Both the position numbers and the translations under genes were made by a program. Under the pieces are notes generated by a model. That model was not told where the DNA came from and ran no database searches. It was given only the letters and a program-made list of their open reading frames with translations. A stretch of DNA of 60,152 nt from IMG/VR virus record IMGVR_UViG_3300048797_000033, positions 1 through 60,152 of that record. The stretch is one strand, 5' to 3'. Positions 22,791 through 29,721 of the stretch are shown here, piece by piece (within the stretch, counting starts at the first letter, position 1; every line of letters begins with the position of its first letter). Source of the stretch: a virus.

Positions 22791-23057
22791 ATGAACATAC
22801 AAATCGGTAAGTACATCGCAAAACAATCTACAGCAAACCCAAACAGATTTGATTTAGTTAAGATTGTTACTAAAAAGAGTGCAAAATTAGGAGAGTATCA
22901 AGGTGAATCAGAGGAAGGTTACGGAATGATGCTTGAAACAATAGTACAGAAAATTATTATGTCCAATCTTGCGGAACAAACAGAAACAATTGGCTTAAAT
23001 GAATTTATTGTCAAGTACAAAAAGGAACGTGACACCGTAATGAATATTTTAGGATAA
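22791..23057 (+). CDS. Phage protein with a late-region paralogue, 88 aa
   Basis: MNIQIGKYIAKQSTANPNRF, then EGYGMMLETIVQKIIMSNLA. Nearly the same framework occurs at 33563-33862 (MNIQIGDYIAKPCEGNLQRF). Pattern: MNIQIG-x-YIAK...E-GYGM-x-LE-x-IVQ-x-I-MSNL. Small, mixed alpha/beta; function unknown. Located in the recombination operon. Confidence 0.7.
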   Translation: MNIQIGKYIAKQSTANPNRFDLVKIVTKKSAKLGEYQGESEEGYGMMLETIVQKIIMSNLAEQTETIGLNEFIVKYKKERDTVMNILG

Positions 23058-23058
23058 C

Positions 23059-23526
23059 ATGCGTGAGACTAAAAGCTATGCCGAACTATACCCCGATGGT
23101 ACCCTAAAAGTATTCAGACGTGCTGAGTATTTTCAGTCGTTAAAGGTTCTATTTGGTGACAGCAAAGCTAAGTCGATCCGTGTTGAGTTGATCGTAAAGA
23201 AACTATACAAGAAGCGGTCTAATCCTCAAAACGCATATTACTATGGGGTAGTAGTTAATGATTTTGTAACAGGGCTTAAAGAGACAACAGGACAAGAAAT
23301 AACACCTACTGAAGCTCACGAACTTTTGAAAAGCAATTGTAATGCAATTGAAATACCCAATGAAACAACAGGTGAAATACTAAAGGTAGGCAGGTCAACA
23401 ACAACTCTCTCCACAGTTGAGATGGAAGAATATCTGGACAGGTGTAGACGGTTTATATTTGACTGGTTTAATATTACGGTACTTTTACCCGGGGAACAGA
23501 GTGAGATAATTTTTGAAACAAAATAA
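23059..23526 (+). CDS. NinB-like recombination protein
   Basis: 155 aa. KKRSNPQNAYYYGVVVNDF is the R-S-x-PQN-x-x-Y signature of NinB and related phage proteins; the C-terminal STVEMEEYLDRCRRFIFDWF matches the M-x-x-Y-L-x-x-x-x-x-F/W region seen in that group. NinB-type proteins act with single-stranded DNA in phage recombination. The neighbouring SSB-like gene supports this role. Confidence 0.7.
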   Translation: MRETKSYAELYPDGTLKVFRRAEYFQSLKVLFGDSKAKSIRVELIVKKLYKKRSNPQNAYYYGVVVNDFVTGLKETTGQEITPTEAHELLKSNCNAIEIPNETTGEILKVGRSTTTLSTVEMEEYLDRCRRFIFDWFNITVLLPGEQSEIIFETK

Positions 23527-23537
23527 AAAACAAATTA

Positions 23538-23894
23538 ATGGCAAATTACGAAATAACAGGTAGATTATTTGAGAAGTTTTCTACCCAACAGGTAACAGAC
23601 AAGTATTCTAAAAGAGAACTTGTTATTGAGGTTACAGAGAACAATTACACACAGCACATCAAACTCCAACTATCGAAAGACAGGTGTGCATTGCTCGACA
23701 AATTCAATGTAGGTGATGAGATTAAGGCGGTATTTAACTTAAATGGTCGTCGGTGGGAGAAAGATGGCAAGGTCAGCTATTTCAACACACTCGATGCGTG
23801 GAAACTCGACTTAATTGCAAGTGGTGGCGTTCAACAAGCAGACGAAACAAACCAACCGGAGTTTGATGATGGGGAAAATGATCTGCCTTTTTAA
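23538..23894 (+). CDS. DUF3127 single-stranded DNA-binding-like protein
   Basis: 118 aa. An OB-fold-like beta core (YEITGRLFEKFSTQQV, RELVIEV, IKLQLSKDRCALLDKFNVGD, KAVFNLNGRRWEKDGKVSYF) ends in a flexible acidic tail DDGENDLPF. The DUF3127 family and the D-x-P-F tail resemble bacterial SSB, whose tip recruits partners. Expected to coat ssDNA at replication forks and assist the NinB-like protein. Convergent with the terminase gene 15 bases away. Confidence 0.85.
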   Translation: MANYEITGRLFEKFSTQQVTDKYSKRELVIEVTENNYTQHIKLQLSKDRCALLDKFNVGDEIKAVFNLNGRRWEKDGKVSYFNTLDAWKLDLIASGGVQQADETNQPEFDDGENDLPF

Positions 23895-23909
23895 AATAAA
23901 AATGTTTCT

Positions 23910-26180
23910 TTAATACTGGAATGATTTGAAGTACTCAGCAATATTATATTTTGACTCTACTATCGTTGTATGATTAGTATTGCTAAGTTCTTTATCTCCA
24001 AGTAAACAACCGAGGTAAGCTGACATTGCATCGAAGTTGGTCAAATCTGTAACCCCTAGAATACTAATACATTCCACAAGTAAGTCCTCTAACTCCATAC
24101 GTTCAGCGTGCATATTTAAGTCATCACGTATTAGGTTGAAGCCAGCCTGTTTTGTCGTTAAATTAGCAAAGTAACCGGCTACCGTTTTCTCTACACCATT
24201 TTGGTCTAACGGATAAAGCAAATACCCATCAAAACCGTTATCAGTGAAATATTCATTGACGTTATTTAAATTGTTCTCGTTGTAGGCAAGCGATCCGTAG
24301 AGAATACAGAGTTTAAGCATGTCCTCGCAGAAATCTGCTACCAATGGAGGCTTGTGACTGTAATAAACCACTTGTTTTGCTGTTTTCCATTTTGACACAG
24401 GTATATTGTCCGTATCTATTCTCATATCACGTCTCATGCGTAGCCCTATACCACCTTTAGAGTATCTGTTTCCTGTTGGGTTGTCTAACTTAAAAGTATC
24501 AGCAGAGGCGATGAAACGCTCTGTTTCTGGGTATTGTACTCCGTCTATTATCCTCCACCTATTCTGTTCGTTTGGCTCAGGAATATAAGAGGCGATAAAG
24601 TGTCCTTCTTCTTTGAATATCATCGCTACCTTACCACCAAAGTTACTCTCCCATGCTAAATCAAACCTACGTGTCATAGATTTGCCAAAACGTAATTCAG
24701 TGATCCGGCTCTCAATTCTCTCGTTAGGGAATATATTCGATGAAGCGGGGGGAGTAAAGGCATCCCGGAAGCATCTTGGGTTCTGACGTTTTAGCTGTGA
24801 TCGCTTATCTTCATCGGCTCCGACAAGTAGGCTTTGAAGGTATTCGTCTGCGCCTATTTTGGGGTTCATACCCTTTGATTTTAGATATTCCTGTTGAACT
24901 GGTGTAGGTTTATCAGCTATTGGATATCCATACTGATCCATAAAATCAGGAAAACAGTCTTGCGCTCTGAAATTCACGGTTAGTAACCCAGATATAGTCT
25001 GACCACTACCTGTCCGTTGGTGGAATTTGGATTGCTTGCATAATTTTAAAAACTTAATACCTGATTCTCTGTCCATTTGCTCTACAGTACTGGCGTAGAG
25101 CATGATACCATCTATATGTTCTCTTTCAGATAGTGCTAATTTTACCGTCTGTGTTCTCTGTACTATGTCTTGTGATTCTAGTTTTCCAACTTCGTCGCCG
25201 ATGTAATAAGTTAAACCAGATCCATCATAATGTACGTCCTTTGCGGACGTGGCGAAGTCTATCCAACTTGATAGTGTCGTTTCTGGATCATCGCTAAAGA
25301 ACTCTAATTTCTCTTTCGGGTCGATAGCCCTGAATAGCGGTTTAAAGAATACAGGATATTTCTTAAACTGAAACATGATGTGTTCGATAAATACCTTCTC
25401 GCTGCTGTTTTCAGATTCAGCCTGTAGCCCAAAGTGATTTTCAATTGATCTGGTGGCGAGTTCCAGGCAAAATGCCGCTGCCTTGCTGGTGTCTCCCACA
25501 CGACGGGGTTTAACCGATGTTATGCCATAAAAAACCCTACGCCCGAGGTCAATCATTTCGTAGGTTCCGTCTGGCTCAGGTATGGCTATTCCGTCTTTAT
25601 CTAATTTGGCGAAAGTCCTTGTTTCGAGTATAGCCCAGTTGTATGCAATCCCGAACCTCCTATCCCTATCACGGTATTCTAGCATACGTGCCTTTGGAAT
25701 AAAAGAGAAGTTGATGTAAAACCAATAACTCGGTGAGAAGTAAATAGGTTTACCATTTATTAAATACCATGCTCCGAAGCATCTATGATACCAACACTTC
25801 TCAATCCATTTTATTTCCTCCACATAATCGTCAGCGTGGTTTTCAAGTTCCTCCCAGAAGCTATTTATTATGTTGAGTTCTATTTTAATAGATGTCTGTT
25901 CACGTTTTTTGATCGCCTTCTCTTTTGCCCGTAAATGTTTCTCTAATGAGATAAGTCGGGGTGGGATTGTTTCACGTACAAATATTTGTTCTTCTGGTGG
26001 CATACCATAGTAGTACATTTTACTGTGGTCAGGAAAACAAGTAGGGTGTTCTTTGCCAAAACTATTATAGGTACGCTGTATCAGGTCTAATATATCTATC
26101 TTGACTCCCATCCCATTGGGTGTCAAGTCTTTATCATCATTGATAATTACAAACTTTTCACAAGGTTCGTAGGAATACAT
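23910..26180 (-). CDS. terL: Terminase large subunit
   Basis: 756 aa. The ATPase has a Walker A-like VKPRRVGDTSK (residues 223-233, a Ser/Asp variant) and Walker B LTYYIGDEVGK (323-333, catalytic Glu at 330). Further on, FIASADTFKLDNP resembles the first acidic residue of the RNase H-like nuclease. The size matches large terminases of Bacteroidota phages. It powers packaging and cuts the concatemer. Unusually it is on the strand opposite the portal and capsid, read in a leftward unit with its own promoter. Confidence 0.88.
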   Translation of the reverse strand: MYSYEPCEKFVIINDDKDLTPNGMGVKIDILDLIQRTYNSFGKEHPTCFPDHSKMYYYGMPPEEQIFVRETIPPRLISLEKHLRAKEKAIKKREQTSIKIELNIINSFWEELENHADDYVEEIKWIEKCWYHRCFGAWYLINGKPIYFSPSYWFYINFSFIPKARMLEYRDRDRRFGIAYNWAILETRTFAKLDKDGIAIPEPDGTYEMIDLGRRVFYGITSVKPRRVGDTSKAAAFCLELATRSIENHFGLQAESENSSEKVFIEHIMFQFKKYPVFFKPLFRAIDPKEKLEFFSDDPETTLSSWIDFATSAKDVHYDGSGLTYYIGDEVGKLESQDIVQRTQTVKLALSEREHIDGIMLYASTVEQMDRESGIKFLKLCKQSKFHQRTGSGQTISGLLTVNFRAQDCFPDFMDQYGYPIADKPTPVQQEYLKSKGMNPKIGADEYLQSLLVGADEDKRSQLKRQNPRCFRDAFTPPASSNIFPNERIESRITELRFGKSMTRRFDLAWESNFGGKVAMIFKEEGHFIASYIPEPNEQNRWRIIDGVQYPETERFIASADTFKLDNPTGNRYSKGGIGLRMRRDMRIDTDNIPVSKWKTAKQVVYYSHKPPLVADFCEDMLKLCILYGSLAYNENNLNNVNEYFTDNGFDGYLLYPLDQNGVEKTVAGYFANLTTKQAGFNLIRDDLNMHAERMELEDLLVECISILGVTDLTNFDAMSAYLGCLLGDKELSNTNHTTIVESKYNIAEYFKSFQY

Positions 26181-26202
26181 AAGCTACGTTAATTGGTCAC
26201 TG

Positions 26203-26233
26203 CAAAGATAGTTCATTTCTGCGTGAAAGCCAA
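26203..26233 (-). promoter_or_regulatory. Promoter for terminase gene
   Basis: On the minus strand TTGGC, 18 bases, then TATCTTTG, ending 22 bases upstream of the terminase ATG. It lies inside the 3' end of the neighbouring small gene, so the terminase can be expressed independently. Confidence 0.7.
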
Positions 26234-26419
26234 TAGCACGACCACGCTGTCTATGTCTACCTCTTTATCCTGTGATTTTAACTTAGCCATCCCTTCTACT
26301 AATAGATATTCTTTTATCTGATCTAAGTCACATCCATCAAAATAACGTCTAGCACGCACGTTTAAATGACATGTATCGCCTTGTTTGTCCCATACGTTGT
26401 ATTCGTCAACAATAATCAT
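26213..26419 (-). CDS. Hypothetical protein, 68 aa
   Basis: MIIVDEYNVWDKQGDTCHLN start; RARRYFDGCDLDQIKEYLLV follows. Probably a small alpha/beta protein. Its end overlaps the terminase promoter. No family. Confidence 0.6.
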   Translation of the reverse strand: MIIVDEYNVWDKQGDTCHLNVRARRYFDGCDLDQIKEYLLVEGMAKLKSQDKEVDIDSVVVLLAFTQK

Positions 26420-26589
26420 AGCATCATTTCTAATAGTTCGTCAACAATAGTTTCGGGTATGTAAACCGTTGAATCGGGTGGTTGATTATTAATTCGTCTC
26501 AGACTGTCCGTGAACTCAAACCAATTCTTCCATCCGTTAATCACAGCCCAGCAATTTTTTACCTCTAAAGAACTCTTAAATTTTAACAT
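26416..26589 (-). CDS. Small hypothetical protein, 57 aa
   Basis: MLKFKSSLEVKNCWAVINGW start, then DSTVYIPETIVDELLEMML. Its stop overlaps the next ATG by four bases. The HNH endonuclease gene just upstream ends within its first codons, consistent with insertion of that gene next to it. Confidence 0.5.
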   Translation of the reverse strand: MLKFKSSLEVKNCWAVINGWKNWFEFTDSLRRINNQPPDSTVYIPETIVDELLEMML

Positions 26590-27338
26590 AGTGAGTTTAG
26601 GTTTAGTTCAAATTTATTATCATTGAAATTAAAATGAGCAAAATCTTGGAAAAAATAAGCAGCCCAAAAATCATACACGTGAGCAGCTTCTTCTGCTGTT
26701 TTAAAATATCCTAAAAATGTATCTTTATTATTTGATCTTATCCTTGCCGAGTATAACCCAAATTCCATTTTATATGATACGCCCTTAAATGTGCTTGATG
26801 ATGGAGTAGATTTTTTCAGAGCATTCCTTGTGTTTTGTGGGCATGTACATATTCTTAAATTACATTTTCTGTTATCCAATCCATTATGATTTATGTGATC
26901 AATATGAATACTTTTATCCGTAATTCCCAGTATTAGTCTATGCAGTAAAGAAGACTCTCCATTTTTTAGTTTTCTTGAATCCCTAGATGCGTACCATATT
27001 TCACTTTTATTGCCACACTTTATAGCATGCCACTTAAATGATGAAACTATGTCATAATCATCCCTATCTATTAGTGTCCATTTATTTTTGGATAATTGAA
27101 TCCATACTGAATTATCATCAATATCATCAGGCCTAATTGGAAAATTAAGTTTTCTCCCTAATTTATTATCAATAACATATTTATCATACTCCCTTGCAGC
27201 TTCTATTTTTTCATAAAAATAACCTAAAATAATGTTTTTGAAATTAATCATTATGTGTGATATATACATAGTTCCACACTTATTTAACATGACTCCTATA
27301 TATTTATCATTATCAATGACAACCTTTTTCCTTATCAT
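26583..27338 (-). CDS. Homing endonuclease, AP2-HNH-AP2 type
   Basis: 251 aa. The central HNH domain reads SSLLHRLILGI, then IHIDHINHNGLDNRKCNLRI, with the catalytic H and N residues visible. The C-terminal AP2-like DNA-binding segment is SSTFKGVSYKMEFGLYSARI, then DTFLGYFKTAEEAAHVYDFW. The N-terminus also carries a partial AP2-like element (ILGYFYEKIEAAREYDKYVI). Free-standing selfish endonuclease; it overlaps the next gene by seven bases and is not expected to serve phage structure. Confidence 0.9.
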   Translation of the reverse strand: MIRKKVVIDNDKYIGVMLNKCGTMYISHIMINFKNIILGYFYEKIEAAREYDKYVIDNKLGRKLNFPIRPDDIDDNSVWIQLSKNKWTLIDRDDYDIVSSFKWHAIKCGNKSEIWYASRDSRKLKNGESSLLHRLILGITDKSIHIDHINHNGLDNRKCNLRICTCPQNTRNALKKSTPSSSTFKGVSYKMEFGLYSARIRSNNKDTFLGYFKTAEEAAHVYDFWAAYFFQDFAHFNFNDNKFELNLNSLC

Positions 27339-27342
27339 AATT

Positions 27343-27657
27343 CTACCCCTCTCGTTTCGATTTAATATACCCTGCCATTAAAATTGCGTAATTAGCCAAA
27401 TCCAACAGCGTATCTTCAACTTTTTCATTGTCGACAAGTAATACTCCACTTGACACAAATGATGCAACACGTGACATCTTATCGCTCATTCGGGTTAAGA
27501 ATCCTACTTCTGGATTAATACCGTATTGTTCGATAATTTTAAAGTTAGCAAATGTGTCTGTTTGTGAAGCGGTATAGTCGTGGTTTTTTGACTTGAATAA
27601 TGCTTGCATCTTTTCAAAACAAGCTGTTTGATAGGTGATAAATTCGTTATTGTTCAT
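27343..27657 (-). CDS. DUF1599-like / MazG-type protein
   Basis: 104 aa. KSKNHDYTASQTDTFANFKI, RMSDKMSRVASFVSSG and VEDTLLDLANYAILMAGYIK match the all-alpha nucleotide-modification-associated domain (DUF1599, related to MazG-type NTP pyrophosphohydrolases). E/D residues in EDTLLDLANY would hold magnesium. A likely role is dNTP housekeeping. A near-zero gap joins it to the upstream gene. Confidence 0.8.
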   Translation of the reverse strand: MNNNEFITYQTACFEKMQALFKSKNHDYTASQTDTFANFKIIEQYGINPEVGFLTRMSDKMSRVASFVSSGVLLVDNEKVEDTLLDLANYAILMAGYIKSKREG

Positions 27658-27658
27658 A

Positions 27659-28207
27659 TTATTTTGAGTAATAAGGGTCAGGTATTTTTAAATTTTTATC
27701 GGCTATGGAACGGGCTATGTGCTCTGGACGCAACCTTAATTTGTCAACCATAGACGAATAAAGAGCCTTTCGGAGTGCATTTTCATTATCACCGAACAAA
27801 TTAACTTCGATTTGTTTTAGGTCATCACTGATATTGTTGATATTTTCACGGATAACCTTAACCAGTTTTTCGTCTGTTTCACTCATTGACCTTGACACCT
27901 GTGCTGATAACATCTGCTGAAAAGCGACATAGCGTATCATGTCTGGGCTACCGAGTGAGATAATGTAGTCGATGATGATTTTATTAGCTTCTTCATCCTT
28001 ACCGAGTAGCATGTCCTCTACTTCTGGTTCAAAGGTATCGTCGAACTCAAAACCAGCCATGATTGCGCTTTCACGTTTTCTCTCGAAATAGTCTTGATAT
28101 TTTTTACGGTTTTCAGAGTTGAAGTTGTACATGTAAACGCAATACTTATCGAGTTTATCTTTGTCGATATAACTTGGTTCGGGTTCTTCTTTTACTTTTT
28201 TAGCCAT
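27659..28207 (-). CDS. Hypothetical protein near terminase, 182 aa
   Basis: Helical and charged. A Lys/Glu/Pro N-terminus (MAKKVKEEPEPS) precedes a helical region (YNFNSENRKKYQDYFERKRE) and a C-terminal SSMVDKLRLRPEHIARSIAD. Position in the terminase unit and helical character would suit a small terminase or packaging accessory, but no helix-turn-helix is clear. Function is unassigned. Confidence 0.65.
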   Translation of the reverse strand: MAKKVKEEPEPSYIDKDKLDKYCVYMYNFNSENRKKYQDYFERKRESAIMAGFEFDDTFEPEVEDMLLGKDEEANKIIIDYIISLGSPDMIRYVAFQQMLSAQVSRSMSETDEKLVKVIRENINNISDDLKQIEVNLFGDNENALRKALYSSMVDKLRLRPEHIARSIADKNLKIPDPYYSK

Positions 28208-28578
28208 TATAGATTTATTTCAAGTTCAATATCCCAAATTTTAAACATGTTTTGAAGTTCGTGCAAGTATGTTTTAAAGCATAGTATATTGTCCATAAAA
28301 TAGACGCAAACCTGTTTATTGTTTAATATTTCGATCATTATATGATCCTTATAATTGAAATATTTTCTAAATCCATTTACATGGTGGAATGTTATACCGC
28401 ACGCCAAAAGTATTTCTTCTGTAATCGGAATAGGTTCTATGTTTTTGTAGCCAGTTTTTAGTTTTGAATGTTTAAGTTTTATTGATACTGTATTTTGGAA
28501 TAGAATTTTAATTGTTCCAATTCTACCAAATTCATCCTTAACATAATTCCCAATCCTTAATTCGTTTGCTTTAACCAT
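28207..28578 (-). CDS. LRIGNYV-type conserved phage protein
   Basis: 123 aa from the ATG of MVKANELRIGNYVKDEFGRI at 28576-28578; a longer version would overlap the GroES-like gene deeply. The KANELRIGNYV start followed by beta strands and EPIPITEEILLACGI is common in uncharacterised Bacteroidota phage and prophage proteins. Function is unknown. Confidence 0.75.
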   Translation of the reverse strand: MVKANELRIGNYVKDEFGRIGTIKILFQNTVSIKLKHSKLKTGYKNIEPIPITEEILLACGITFHHVNGFRKYFNYKDHIMIEILNNKQVCVYFMDNILCFKTYLHELQNMFKIWDIELEINL

Positions 28579-29353
28579 AAATAACTCCATTTCTTTTAAT
28601 ATACAAAATGTCTCTGCCCAATATCGGGACGAGTGTTCCAAAATATTTATTCAGTCCGTTATCCATAGCGTGTGCTGCGTACTTTTTAAAATGTATAATG
28701 TCCGAAACCTGAACGTCCATATCCATAGGTTCATACATGTAATCACCGTTTTGGTTATAGCGTTCCATGTACTTGGTGTTCTTTTTACCCACGTATTTAA
28801 CGAGAGCGTGGTCAGTCTCCTTATCTACCATGTAAGCTCCGATACCTTCTTTTTTGAATATTGGCTCGGCTAAGATATATCCGTTGATAGGGATAAGATA
28901 GTCAGGAATATTCATTGAGACGGCATTGCGTATGTCATTTACGTTACCTGAGAAATTCTTTATCTTACAGTAAATGTCAGAATAACGAATATAATAATAG
29001 GTGCATCCCTCGCAGACGATGAAGTTACCACTTACCACCGATGGCTGTAAGTCGAAGTAATTGCATACCACGGTGTCTCCAACCTCTAACTCTACTGTGG
29101 TCTCCCATTCGCTGAATTGTATGCGTGAGTCCCTGTCATGTGGTTTAGTGCCGAAGATTATCTTGTCTGGTACTGCAACGACCTGATTGATAACCCCGAT
29201 ATATCGGAATGCGTCTTTAGTGAAATCAATATCAAGTTTTAGTTCGATGTCTTTTGTGAGTTGATATTTTGACCTGTCCTCCAATGATTTAATAATAACC
29301 ATGTTATTTTGAGGTCGCAGAGATAAAAGTTCTTCTTTGGTAAGTTTTATCAT
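28571..29353 (-). CDS. Two-domain GroES-like protein (phage co-chaperonin candidate)
   Basis: 260 aa containing what appear to be two copies of the GroES fold. Copy 1 (about 12-130): LRPQNNMVIIKSLEDRSKYQ, FRYIGVINQVVAVP, VELEVGDTVVCNYFD, YYYIRYSDIYCKIK. Copy 2 (about 150-257): LIPINGYILAEPIFKKEG, DHALVKYVGKK, MDVQVSDIIHFKKYAAHAMD, LVPILGRDILYIKRNG. Each follows the GroES order of first strand, V-V-x-V-G, V-GD-x-V-x-F and a final D-I-L-x-I-K. T4 gp31 is a known phage GroES that helps fold capsid protein; a similar role is an inference. Confidence 0.6.
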   Translation of the reverse strand: MIKLTKEELLSLRPQNNMVIIKSLEDRSKYQLTKDIELKLDIDFTKDAFRYIGVINQVVAVPDKIIFGTKPHDRDSRIQFSEWETTVELEVGDTVVCNYFDLQPSVVSGNFIVCEGCTYYYIRYSDIYCKIKNFSGNVNDIRNAVSMNIPDYLIPINGYILAEPIFKKEGIGAYMVDKETDHALVKYVGKKNTKYMERYNQNGDYMYEPMDMDVQVSDIIHFKKYAAHAMDNGLNKYFGTLVPILGRDILYIKRNGVIYG

Positions 29354-29601
29354 ATAATTACTGTCTTTCTGAAATATTTGTGGTTTATGTTTGTGATTTC
29401 ATGTGATTCCGTAGTCTCTGTGATCTGTTCTCTGACTACGCTACCTTCTTTTATGTTCTCTACCTTAGTTGTTTTCTCACAGACCGCACGAATACAGTCG
29501 GGAGACAGCTCGGTAAGACTTACACAGTTTACCCCGACCTCAAACCAGTCGAAGTGGTCTTGGTCGATGAAATTATAGTCGACACGCCATAGTTTTTCCA
29601 T
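29350..29601 (-). CDS. Hypothetical protein, 83 aa
   Basis: MEKLWRVDYNFIDQDHFDWF start; beta-rich middle with NINHKYFRKTVII at the end. Four-base overlap with the GroES-like gene. A TATCTTTG at 29606-29613 on this strand lies almost at the ATG, implying a very short leader if used. Function unknown. Confidence 0.65.
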   Translation of the reverse strand: MEKLWRVDYNFIDQDHFDWFEVGVNCVSLTELSPDCIRAVCEKTTKVENIKEGSVVREQITETTESHEITNINHKYFRKTVII

Positions 29602-29646
29602 AGCACAAAGATAAATAACAAATAAGCAAAAAGCTATTCTGAATGC

Positions 29647-29669
29647 TAATTTGGAATCGTTCTAAATAA
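29647..29669. promoter_or_regulatory. Operator-like palindrome before portal promoter
   Basis: TAATTTGGA-ATCGT-TCTAAATAA, two bases away from the TTGCA of the portal promoter. Same design as the site at 22422-22444, with minor arm mismatches. Lies between divergent leftward and rightward genes. Confidence 0.65.
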
Positions 29670-29671
29670 TC

Positions 29672-29702
29672 TTGCAAATTTTTAAACTAATGACTATCTT
29701 TG
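29672..29702 (+). promoter_or_regulatory. Portal promoter
   Basis: TTGCA, 18 bases, then TATCTTTG, ending 19 bases before the portal ATG. A full match to the window-wide consensus. Confidence 0.8.
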
Positions 29703-29721
29703 TAGAATCAAATATAAAGAC

